64,000 nucleotides of DNA from Pseudanabaena sp. (GTDB taxonomy: Bacteria > Cyanobacteriota > Cyanobacteriia > Pseudanabaenales > Pseudanabaenaceae): the NCBI GenBank assembly GCA_003249035.1, contig QBMK01000002.1:116807-180806 (forward strand), written 5' to 3'. Position numbers and translations under genes: made by a program. Positions 57,563-64,000 of this stretch are shown one piece after another (position 1 is the stretch's first letter; the number at the start of each line of letters is the position of its first letter). Under the pieces are notes generated by a model. The model worked only from the letters and a program-made list of their open reading frames with translations, did not search any database and was not told the DNA's origin.

Positions 57563-58801
57563 ATGAAAATCGCGATTATTGGTGGTGGCGCTAGTGGAAT
57601 TGTTACAGCCTACCTCCTCGATAAACAGGGACATCAAGTTACTGTTTTTGAGCGACAACCGAGTTTAGGTGGACATATTCGGACATTAAACAAAAATGTG
57701 CAGCCGAACCAAGCTGATTGCCAAGAGATTTTAGAATGTGGAGTAATCGAATTTCCCACTACATTTCTTCACTTCTTAGAACTTATGCAGGAATTAGAAG
57801 TAGAAGTAGAACCTGTCGATCTTGGCTCGGCGATATTTTTTAAGAATGGAAGCCACTATCTATCAAAAACTTCCATTCTTAAAAACTTTACAGGTATTCG
57901 TCGTTTCATCGAATATATACGCCTTGATACTCTCTATGCCCGTTCCGCAAAATTATGGCTAAGAATAAAATTTGCGACTATGAAAGATTTCTATAATCAG
58001 CCGTTATCAAAATATTTGAAACGTTCCTGTACTCGCAATACCTGGCTAAAATTGCTAGTTATGTATAGCTACTCTATGCCTTTGGAGATGATTAATGATT
58101 TCCCCGCAGAATTAGCGATGCCCGTTTTACGAGATGATGTTGCGGTCAAATGGCTCAGAATTCAAGGTGGAGTTTATTCTTACATTGAAAAGATTTTGGC
58201 GCGATTTAGGGGAAAGATTTTGTTAAATGTGGAAGTCGATCATATCGTCAGAAGATCGAATGTCATCAAGATTGTGCAATCTACAGGTGAAGTTCATAAA
58301 TTTGACAAGGTTGTATTTGCAACGCCACCCGACCAAGTTATTGCACTATTAGCTAATCCCACTACATCGGAAATTAAACGATTTTCCCATTGGCAAGCTA
58401 ATTATGTGGATAGCGTAGTCCACAAAGATGATTCCATTTACGATCGCTATGGCATCAAACAACCGACAGAATTTGATTTCTTTCAAACGGTTACTCGTTG
58501 GGGCTACAACAGTTGTCTTAACCAGCTTTGCAATATTGCATCATCACAAAAATATTTCTTGTCTTACCAACTCGAGGAGTTAATTGCTCGCGATCGCTTT
58601 ATTCACATCCAAAAACATCACACTCCTTTATATACGACCGAAGCTTTTCGGTACCGCGATGAAGTAGTAGCCACTAATGGCGAGAATAATACTTATCATG
58701 TAGGTTCGTATCTCGGTGATGGTTTGCATGAAGGTGCGATCGCTTCAGCCTATCGTGTTGCTGAACTAGTTGGAGCAGAGCAATTTAGCTCTACTTTTTG
58801 A
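57563..58801 (+). CDS. FAD-dependent amine-oxidase-like protein
   Basis: A 412-residue NAD/FAD-binding protein. It begins KIAIIGGGASGIVTAYLLDK (GGGASG, 7-12) then VTVFERQPSLGGHIRTLN (the FAD ribose and GGH element). The C-terminal end shows YHVGSYLGDGLHEGAIASAY with the final FAD contact. It is of the type annotated as amine oxidase/NAD-FAD-binding protein, with no settled substrate. ATG 57563. The 3' end overlaps the convergent amylase gene by 11 bp. A decayed copy of its C-terminal coding DNA may remain at about 62547-62600. Confidence 0.83.
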   Translation: MKIAIIGGGASGIVTAYLLDKQGHQVTVFERQPSLGGHIRTLNKNVQPNQADCQEILECGVIEFPTTFLHFLELMQELEVEVEPVDLGSAIFFKNGSHYLSKTSILKNFTGIRRFIEYIRLDTLYARSAKLWLRIKFATMKDFYNQPLSKYLKRSCTRNTWLKLLVMYSYSMPLEMINDFPAELAMPVLRDDVAVKWLRIQGGVYSYIEKILARFRGKILLNVEVDHIVRRSNVIKIVQSTGEVHKFDKVVFATPPDQVIALLANPTTSEIKRFSHWQANYVDSVVHKDDSIYDRYGIKQPTEFDFFQTVTRWGYNSCLNQLCNIASSQKYFLSYQLEELIARDRFIHIQKHHTPLYTTEAFRYRDEVVATNGENNTYHVGSYLGDGLHEGAIASAYRVAELVGAEQFSSTF

Positions 58802-60266
58802 TCCATACAGAGACAGAGCCACCATTGCAACAAAACTCTGCCCACCCATCGTCATTGGTGGTTACAGACTCATCAACATGGTCTGTGATATCGATATAGA
58901 TACTATTAGGATGTCCGACATTCATCCATTTCCGTCCGTCTTCACCATTACTAAGTACTACTGCCATGCCACCAGAATGATCTTCATCGCCTAATCTTGT
59001 CCAACCAATCGTATTAGGATGGTCGAAATAGTCTAACTGCTCGCCATAGCAATAGGTTTGCCGTGCAAAAAGGAACTTATCAAGTAACCATTGGTGGCTC
59101 TCCATCCAAATTTCGTACTCATTGCCATCTTTACCCCAATCCTTGTAATGTGCGCCGTAGTAATCACCATAAAAAATACAAGGATATCCTTCTTGCCTTA
59201 GCAAAATCAGTGCGTAGGCAAGGGGCTTAAACCAAGCCTCGACGATTGATTCTAGGGACTGCAATGGCTGAGAGTCATGGTTTTCCACCAAGGTAACCGC
59301 GAGGGTCGGCTGATCTTTGACCAAGGTGTTTTCAAAAATTTGGCTGAGGTCATAATCTTCACCTGCTTGACTGGCGAGATGGAAATTTAAATGCAAAGGT
59401 GCATCAAATAGATCGACCTTGCCCTCAGTAATAGCGATGAAATTATTTAAAGCTTCTACTTCGTAAGACCAATATTCTCCCACAGCGTATAAATCTTGTT
59501 TGGCGTGATGACGCACATGCTCTAACCATTCTGGAAAGAATCTTGCTGACACATGCTTAACCGCATCAAATCGGAATCCATCGACATGGGTCGTGTCATA
59601 AATCCATTCTCCCCAATATTTGAGTTCTCCTTGCACTTCAGAATTTCGCATATCAAGGTCACAACCCATTAAGTAATCGAAATTCCCTTTTTCGAGATCG
59701 ACGTCTTGATCAAAGGATTTACCCTTAAGCAAATAGATAGCGTCTTCACCTGTGTTATAAACGTTGTAATCGATCGCATCAAAATGCCACCAATGCCATT
59801 CCATCTTTGAATACTTGCCTTTGCGACCCTCAAAAGTAAAGTGAGTCCAAGCTTTGATATGTTGATATTCGCCGATCGCCTGATTCCGATTTTCCGTATT
59901 AAATGGCGTTGCTTCCATTTCTTCTTCGCGATCGGCTCCTAGTTTGTGATTAAACACTACATCGGCATAAACATTAATCCCCGCTTTTTGTGCGGCTTTA
60001 ATTGCACGTAAATATTCGTCTTTAGTCCCATATTTAGTTCTGACTGAGCCTTTTTGATCGAATTCTCCAAGATCAAATAAGTCATAAATGCCATAGCCCA
60101 CATCCATGCCTCCAGCCTTACCTTTGTATGCAGGTGGTAACCATAAAGACGTAATTCCAATTTTTGCTAATTCTTCAGCTTGCTCTGCTACCTGATTCCA
60201 CAGGCTGCCATCATCAGGCATGTACCAGTGGAAATACTGCATCATTACGCCATTCTGGTTAGACAT
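58791..60266 (-). CDS. Cytoplasmic alpha-amylase (GH13)
   Basis: Alpha-amylase of the AmyS/maltohexaosidase type, 491 residues from ATG 60266 (MSNQNGVMMQYFHWYMPDDG); an ATG three codons upstream is also in frame. No signal peptide. GH13 motifs: DVVFNH (about 102-107), GFRFDAVKHV with nucleophile Asp234, YAVGEYWS with Glu264, and LVENHDSQPLQ with Asp331. It breaks internal alpha-1,4-glucan, probably stored glycogen. It is convergent with the amine-oxidase gene, overlapping by 11 bp, so neither can have a terminator between them. Confidence 0.95.
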   Translation of the reverse strand: MSNQNGVMMQYFHWYMPDDGSLWNQVAEQAEELAKIGITSLWLPPAYKGKAGGMDVGYGIYDLFDLGEFDQKGSVRTKYGTKDEYLRAIKAAQKAGINVYADVVFNHKLGADREEEMEATPFNTENRNQAIGEYQHIKAWTHFTFEGRKGKYSKMEWHWWHFDAIDYNVYNTGEDAIYLLKGKSFDQDVDLEKGNFDYLMGCDLDMRNSEVQGELKYWGEWIYDTTHVDGFRFDAVKHVSARFFPEWLEHVRHHAKQDLYAVGEYWSYEVEALNNFIAITEGKVDLFDAPLHLNFHLASQAGEDYDLSQIFENTLVKDQPTLAVTLVENHDSQPLQSLESIVEAWFKPLAYALILLRQEGYPCIFYGDYYGAHYKDWGKDGNEYEIWMESHQWLLDKFLFARQTYCYGEQLDYFDHPNTIGWTRLGDEDHSGGMAVVLSNGEDGRKWMNVGHPNSIYIDITDHVDESVTTNDDGWAEFCCNGGSVSVWIKK

Positions 60267-60286
60267 AATTGACATTCTCTATATAA

Positions 60287-60353
60287 GGGACTTACACAAA
60301 ATAATTGATTCCAATAATGTTGCGGTGGGCGTAGCCCACCGCAACATTATTGG
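60287..60353. repeat. Palindromic element, 20-bp perfect stem, GC-GTA-GC tip
   Basis: Leads with GGGACTTACACAAAATAATT. The stem CCAATAATGTTGCGGTGGGC (60311-60330) with loop GTA has an exact complement (60334-60353). It lies between the divergent alpha-amylase and CsbD genes. A related copy begins at 63950 and runs off the window end. The rest of the 317-bp gap 60267-60583 is AT-rich with no gene that I can support. Confidence 0.9.
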
Positions 60354-60583
60354 GTTTTATATGGGGTCAAAAAACAAAAATATGAGTAAACAAATTATTG
60401 CTTAATTACGAGACTAATTGAGCAATAAATATTTTGGAAAGGCTAGCGATCTATATATATTGAGCAAATCTTCTGTGTTAACTTTTATGTCGTATTTAAT
60501 CAAGTTATTCATTTCACTCAATAAATCAATCATGCGACTGCGAAAGTGGATTTGTAAAAGAAAAGACAAAAGGACTATTAATT

Positions 60584-60841
60584 ATGAGTTTACAAGAAAG
60601 AGCTAAAGCGACAGTCCAAAATATTGAAGGCAAAATTGAAGAAGCTGTAGGCAATATCACCCATGATTCTTCAAAGCAAGCTGAAGGTCAGTCAAAGCAA
60701 GTTGAAGCAGATATTCGCAATGCAGCTGAAGACGCTAATGACAAAGCCAAAGATGTGGCTAATGCAGCTAGAGAAAAAGCTAAGAATTTAGCTGATGCTG
60801 TTAAATCCAAGGCGAAAGAAGCTAAGAATGCTATTGATTAA
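60584..60841 (+). CDS. CsbD-family stress protein
   Basis: An 85-residue, highly charged, helical CsbD-like protein, abundant under stress in many bacteria; the mechanism is unknown. The first half (ERAKATVQNIEGKIEEAVGN) is the family core with GKxxExxGN. The second half is a Lys/Ala/Glu repeat typical of LEA-like helices (AREKAKNLADAVKSKAKEAK). It starts at ATG 60584 with AAAGGA about 11 bases upstream. It is the first member of a cluster of small stress genes on the plus strand. Confidence 0.88.
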   Translation: MSLQERAKATVQNIEGKIEEAVGNITHDSSKQAEGQSKQVEADIRNAAEDANDKAKDVANAAREKAKNLADAVKSKAKEAKNAID

Positions 60842-61022
60842 ATTTGATTGGTTAAGGAATTAAGGCTTTGGGAATCTTTTGATATTTTAATCTAATTGAA
60901 ATATCAAAAACCTAAACTTTATTTTTAATATTTTAATAATAAATTTAGTCTCTAGCAATCTTGTTTCTAGCTTATTCAAATTCTATGTTCATCAATTTTT
61001 GTAGATTAATTAGAGGATTAAA

Positions 61023-61508
61023 ATGATTTCACAAATTTATCGATCTTTACTGGCTATTGGTTTGACATCATTTCTTGCGTTTGTTTTGGTCTTTGGGATT
61101 TCCGTCGAAAATAGTTGGGCTGAACAGGGCTTCCCCCAACTATTTAAGTCCCCCCATCTATCGATCGCTTCAATCGAGAGAGTAAAGGCAACGGCCAAAG
61201 ATCTTGAAGGTAAAACCCAAGAAGCGATCGGCGATATTATGGGTGACACCAAAAAGCAAATCGCTGGCAAGGCGAAACAAGCTGAAGCTGATGTTCGTAA
61301 TGCAGCTGAAGATATTCGAGACAAGGTGAAGCTACCAGAAAGGATCAAGGCTGCCAACAAAAATATCGAAGGTAAAACTCAAGAGGCGATCGGAAACGTC
61401 ACAGGCGATAGCCGAGATAAAGTCGCTGGCAAGGCAAAACAGATGGAATCGAAGACTCGCAATTTAATGGAAGATGCCAAAGATAAACTGAATGACATGC
61501 TGAAATAA
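61023..61508 (+). CDS. Tandem CsbD protein with N-terminal signal/anchor
   Basis: A 161-residue protein with an N-terminal hydrophobic segment (LLAIGLTSFLAFVLVFGISV, about 8-27) followed by AEQGF, a possible signal-peptidase site. Two CsbD units follow: IERVKATAKDLEGKTQEAIG, ending at AEDIRDKVK (about 51-101), and ERIKAANKNIEGKTQEAIGN (about 104-123) onwards. The unit repeat is almost exact at KxxEGKTQEAIG. Unlike the single-unit protein at 60584, this one would be at the membrane or outside the cytoplasm. ATG 61023. Confidence 0.85.
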   Translation: MISQIYRSLLAIGLTSFLAFVLVFGISVENSWAEQGFPQLFKSPHLSIASIERVKATAKDLEGKTQEAIGDIMGDTKKQIAGKAKQAEADVRNAAEDIRDKVKLPERIKAANKNIEGKTQEAIGNVTGDSRDKVAGKAKQMESKTRNLMEDAKDKLNDMLK

Positions 61509-61548
61509 GTTGAAAACTGCAATGACTAGTAAATAAGGATGGAACTGT

Positions 61549-61794
61549 ATGAATTTTCTTTGGTTTCTTTTGATCGGTTTAGCTGCTGGCTGGCTAGCAG
61601 GACAACTGATGAGAGGTGATGGATTTGGATTGGTGGGAGATATCGTTGTCGGTGTCGTTGGCGCATTGCTCGGTGGTTTCTTATTTACCACCTTTGGTGT
61701 ATCTACTGGCGGCGGATTGCTCGGCAGTTTGATTGTTGCCACGATTGGCGCAGTTGTTCTCCTATTTGGGCTTCGCCTAATTAAATCAGCGTAA
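61549..61794 (+). CDS. GlsB/YeaQ/YmgE-family stress membrane protein
   Basis: An 81-residue membrane protein of the transglycosylase-associated (YeaQ/GlsB) family. Three short glycine-rich helices: LWFLLIGLAAGWLAGQLM (about 3-20), LVGDIVVGVVGALLGGFLF (about 26-44) and LLGSLIVATIGAVVLLFGLR (about 57-76). Family knowledge links it to general stress. ATG 61549, 40 bp after the CsbD gene, probably in the same transcript. Confidence 0.92.
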   Translation: MNFLWFLLIGLAAGWLAGQLMRGDGFGLVGDIVVGVVGALLGGFLFTTFGVSTGGGLLGSLIVATIGAVVLLFGLRLIKSA

Positions 61795-61857
61795 TTCTCA
61801 CTTACGGTACGTCGCAATACCTAGCTTAAACAATTACTAAGAGTTATATTAAAAATC

Positions 61858-62325
61858 ATGCATGATGAAAGAGAGCAAGAAATCACAAGTAGAAAAGTTA
61901 CACCTAACTCAAATACTCCTGTGAATGGATATAGGGTTTCTGAAGAACGCACGACTAAGGTCAACAACGATGGCAGTTCTAGTGCAGTAATTGTCACTGT
62001 CGTACTTTTCTTGGCTGTAGGTGGAGGAGCACTTGCATACTTCCTAAACAACCGCCCCGCAACAACACCAATCCTAATGCCAAGTGCAGTTGATACTGTT
62101 AGAGAGAACAAATCAACAGTTATCGAACGAAATAACACAACTATTAAGGAAGTAAGTCCTGCAACTGTGCAACCAACTCCCAAAGTGGAGATCACTGTAC
62201 AGCCCCAGCCTGTTGCCCCAGCACCAGCAGTAACTGTAACAGCCCAACCAACAGCGACACCAGCTGCAACTCCTAAGGCTGCCACTCCCTCTGCAACTCC
62301 AAACACCGGTTTCCCAAAAAATTAA
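61858..62325 (+). CDS. Single-pass membrane protein with Pro/Thr-rich outer part
   Basis: A 155-residue protein. A charged cytoplasmic N-terminus (about 1-40) is followed by one helix (SSAVIVTVVLFLAVGGGALA, about 41-60). The remainder is low-complexity Pro/Ala/Thr/Val (VQPQPVAPAPAVTVTAQ and more). I do not recognise a family. It starts at ATG 61858 with no strong ribosome site. It lies between the YeaQ-type and 17M-like stress genes and is followed by an intrinsic terminator. Confidence 0.65.
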   Translation: MHDEREQEITSRKVTPNSNTPVNGYRVSEERTTKVNNDGSSSAVIVTVVLFLAVGGGALAYFLNNRPATTPILMPSAVDTVRENKSTVIERNNTTIKEVSPATVQPTPKVEITVQPQPVAPAPAVTVTAQPTATPAATPKAATPSATPNTGFPKN

Positions 62326-62336
62326 TCAATCACAAT

Positions 62337-62371
62337 AAAAAGGATGTAGTGCCAAGCACTGCATCCTTTTT
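62337..62371 (+). terminator. Intrinsic terminator with GC-CAA-GC tip
   Basis: AAAAAGGATGTAGTGC, loop CAA, GCACTGCATCCTTTTT; one mismatch in 16 bp, and the right arm ends in a T-run. It lies 12 bp after the stop at 62325, ending the stress transcript at that point. Confidence 0.85.
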
Positions 62372-62372
62372 A

Positions 62373-62474
62373 AGTATCTATGTATAAGTAACCTTAAAAC
62401 CCAGAAGTGTGAGTCGCCCGCTACGCGGGCGACTCACACTTCTGGGTTTGGGTTTTAATTATGCTGCGCTACAT
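62373..62474. repeat. Family-2 element with 24-bp perfect hairpin, copy 2
   Basis: Same 24-bp stem as at 48095 (62398-62421 / 62425-62448, loop TAC), with one base pair exchanged (GTGAGTC / GACTCAC here, GTAAGTC / GACTTAC there). The shared left flank is TATAAGTAACCTTAAAACCC, and the right flank begins TTTGGGTTTTAATTAT. Confidence 0.9.
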
Positions 62475-62546
62475 ATTGTTTTTATTGTTGAGTAGCTTGA
62501 CGGGAAATCATAACTCTAAATACGGAACTTCATTGGCAACCGCTGT

Positions 62547-62600
62547 GGTGATCTCTTTTGCCTATTGAGTTGCGGAACTGCTTGGAGTAAAGCAATTTGG
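62547..62600 (+). pseudogene. Possible decayed 3' fragment of an FAD amine-oxidase gene
   Basis: TGCCTATTGAGTTGCGGAAC and TGCTTGGAGTAAAGCAATTT resemble GCCTATCGTGTTGCTGAAC and TAGTTGGAGCAGAGCAATTT at 58750-58790 in the amine-oxidase gene (coding for AYRVAELVGAEQF). Frame breaks and a TAA are present, so it is not translated. Together with the family-2 repeat and terminator it accounts for much of the 412-bp gap 62326-62737. Confidence 0.4.
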
Positions 62601-62737
62601 AATTTGGTTGTAACGATTTAAATGCTTTTAAAACATCTCATGCAATTCATTCAATTTCACATATCTGCATATACATGATTTATGACACCAAGGTGTCAAA
62701 GTATACCTTAAGTAAATTAATTACGGAATAGAAGATT

Positions 62738-63325
62738 ATGAACGGACAATACAAGCGTGCTACGGGGATATTCTCTAATCATAATGAAGCTAAAGTCGCT
62801 CTACATGAATTGAGAGATAGTGGGTTCAATATGGATCAAATTTCGATCATTGGTAATCATATCGATCGCAATTCAGATATGGCTGGTGTTCGACAGAGCC
62901 AACACATCAGCGATTTAGATAATAGAGTGGGCGAAGGTTCAGCAACAGGTGCAGTTTCTGGTGGTGCAGTTGGAGGATTAACAGGCTTGTTGGTTGGGCT
63001 AGGACTGGTGGCGATTCCAGGGATTGGTCCAATCATGCTAGCTGGTGCTACCGCTACGACTTTGGCCACTATGCTAGCCGGTGGTGCGATCGGTACAGCC
63101 GCAGGCGGTTTGATCGGTGCATTGGTGGGTTTAGGTATTCCCAAAGAACGCGCCCAGATATATAGCGATCGCATAGATCAAGGAGATTACTTGGTGATGG
63201 TTGATGGTTCTGAGCAAGAGATTCAGCAAGCAGAGGCGATCTTCAAACGTTACGGAGTTCATGAATGGGATATTTACGATTCGGCGAATGTTTCTAGCAG
63301 AACTGGCGCTGCATCAATGCGATAG
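62738..63325 (+). CDS. General stress protein, YflT/17M-like with glycine-rich core
   Basis: A 195-residue protein. The N-terminal part (ATGIFSNHNEAKVALHELRD, SGFNMDQISIIGN) is the YflT/17M-like strand-helix-strand unit, as in the pair at 19748 and 20300. A glycine-zipper-like hydrophobic core follows (GAVSGGAVGGLTGLLVGLGL, about 68-87, and GGAIGTAAGGLIGALVGLGI, about 115-134). The fold is completed by DYLVMVDGSEQEIQQAEAIF. The core may insert into membranes (family inference). ATG 62738. Confidence 0.82.
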   Translation: MNGQYKRATGIFSNHNEAKVALHELRDSGFNMDQISIIGNHIDRNSDMAGVRQSQHISDLDNRVGEGSATGAVSGGAVGGLTGLLVGLGLVAIPGIGPIMLAGATATTLATMLAGGAIGTAAGGLIGALVGLGIPKERAQIYSDRIDQGDYLVMVDGSEQEIQQAEAIFKRYGVHEWDIYDSANVSSRTGAASMR

Positions 63326-63370
63326 ACAATCAAGGCAATTTATGAATTGTCTTTACTTTCATTTTTTTGA

Positions 63371-63405
63371 TTAGGAAGTGTGGCACTTCGCGCCACACTT
63401 CCTAA
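63371..63405. repeat. 14-bp perfect hairpin downstream of 17M-like gene
   Basis: TTAGGAAGTGTGGC pairs with its exact complement around ACTTCGC. It lies 45 bp after the stop at 63325 and probably acts as terminator before the BON lipoprotein gene. Confidence 0.8.
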
Positions 63406-63436
63406 AAATTACTACTTACATTGAGGAATTTCTTCC

Positions 63437-63898
63437 ATGAATACAAAGATCGCTTCTTTATTTCTAGCAAACTTGGTTGTTGTACTCTTGGTGTCTTGCA
63501 CTGAAGCTAAAACTACCGCCGAAGCTCCTGCGCCTAGCGCAACCAGCGCTAGTAGTCCTTCTGCATCTCCGCAAAATACTCAAGCCGCAATGGCTGATGC
63601 CCAAAGTGAGACTCGCCAAAAACAATTGGATGCGGATATTCGCGCCCGTGAACAACGAAACAATATGACAGGTGGCACTACTACTAGAGCAGATAGCGAT
63701 CTTGTTAGTGAAGTTCGCAGCAAATTAGAAGCTAATATTCCCAAAGGGAATTTAACTGTCGAGTCTAAAGACTCAAATGTTATTGTTTCAGGAACTGTAT
63801 CTTCGCTAGATGAACTTGATAAAGTTAAAAGTTTAGCAACTGAGATTAAGGGCGTTAAAACCGTCACTATTAAAGCAACGGTCGCATCTAAACAATAA
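63437..63898 (+). CDS. BON-domain lipoprotein
   Basis: A 153-residue lipoprotein. The signal peptide (LFLANLVVVLLVSC) ends in the lipobox LVSC (Cys21). An Ala/Ser/Pro-rich linker and a short charged helix follow, then one BON domain (DSDLVSEVRSKLEANIPKGN, VESKDSNVIVSGTVSSLDEL, KSLATEIKGVKTVTIKATV), about 85-150. BON domains bind phospholipid or peptidoglycan-linked ligands and are typical of osmotic-stress proteins such as OsmY. It closes the stress cluster. ATG 63437. Confidence 0.88.
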   Translation: MNTKIASLFLANLVVVLLVSCTEAKTTAEAPAPSATSASSPSASPQNTQAAMADAQSETRQKQLDADIRAREQRNNMTGGTTTRADSDLVSEVRSKLEANIPKGNLTVESKDSNVIVSGTVSSLDELDKVKSLATEIKGVKTVTIKATVASKQ

Positions 63899-63949
63899 AA
63901 AACAAAGGAACTCGTGCTATCGCTTGCACTGCTATGATTACTAGATTAT

Positions 63950-64000
63950 GGGACTTGCAAAAAATAATTGATCCCCAAAATATGGCGGCGGGCATAGCCC
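63950..64000. repeat. Partial palindromic element cut by window end
   Basis: Begins GGGACTTGCAAAAAATAATT, then GATCCCCAAAATATGGCGGC and GGGCATAGCCC. It corresponds to the left half and tip of the element at 60287. The tip here is GC-ATA-GC, and the right arm lies beyond the window. Confidence 0.75.

Noticed and set aside
60418..60606. A 62-codon frame just before the CsbD gene
   Set aside because: It overlaps the CsbD start, has no ribosome site and is AT-rich intergenic sequence.
1..64000. tRNA, rRNA or riboswitch genes
   Set aside because: Reading the gaps I found no cloverleaf-like sequence with a TTCGA arm, no rRNA segment and no recognisable riboswitch core; a covariance search was not possible.

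Overview
The window reads as the chromosome of a filamentous or unicellular cyanobacterium, probably Pseudanabaena-like; the genus is an inference. The grounds are the very frequent HIP1 octamer GCGATCGC, a phytochrome kinase with an Rcp-type regulator, cyanobacterial families such as DUF2808, DUF4360, GH100 invertase and tandem CsbD proteins, and a cyanobacterial NACHT ATPase. I see no rRNA, tRNA or CRISPR array and no intact transposase.

Layout. 1-2.3 kb: a photolyase cut by the window edge and a PD-(D/E)XK nuclease-like protein. 2.4-8.5 kb: an HlyD adaptor whose MFS partner is cut off after about 46 codons by a repeat, then DUF362, two membrane proteins and an arylsulfatase, interspersed with copies of that repeat. 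8.8-11.7 kb: tandem DUF2808 proteins and a frameshifted ClC channel. 11.8-16.9 kb: a light-signalling operon of bacteriophytochrome, single-domain regulator and hybrid kinase, with an 8-bp tandem repeat in the regulator's leader. 17.3-25.5 kb: a NACHT STAND ATPase, paired stress proteins, DUF202, DUF2252, a GH13 enzyme, transposase debris and glutathione peroxidase. 25.6-41.3 kb: a membrane-rich accessory block with three CPBP proteases and relics of two more, an alpha/beta hydrolase, TspO, Uma2, a RelE/ParE-type pair, DUF2807, flavodoxin-like and NmrA-like proteins, DUF998 and an Acg-type nitroreductase. 41.4-46.9 kb: a sugar operon with two glycosyltransferases, a sucrose-phosphatase-like HAD protein and GH100 invertase. 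48.3-51.6 kb: a MacAB/DevBCA-type exporter. 51.7-60.3 kb: an AraC regulator, a hydrolase, an aldo/keto reductase, DUF4360, two FAD oxidoreductases and an alpha-amylase. 60.6-64 kb: a stress cluster (two CsbD proteins, YeaQ/GlsB type, a 17M-like protein and a BON lipoprotein).

The strongest signal outside genes is repeated structure. Three interspersed families are present: (1) a double hairpin of about 104 bp, five copies, all in the first 22 kb; (2) an approximately 101-bp element, two copies, whose stem differs by a compensated base pair; (3) an approximately 75-bp repeat bounded by HIP1 octamers, clustered at 28.7-34 kb. In addition, at least eight near-perfect hairpins with unrelated arms are closed by the same GC-NNN-GC tip, and several overlap stop codons. 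Short coding relics (DUF202, CPBP, SDR, ABC ATPase, FAD oxidase) beside these repeats show repeated duplication and decay.

Family assignments rest on motifs read directly from the translations. No database search was run.
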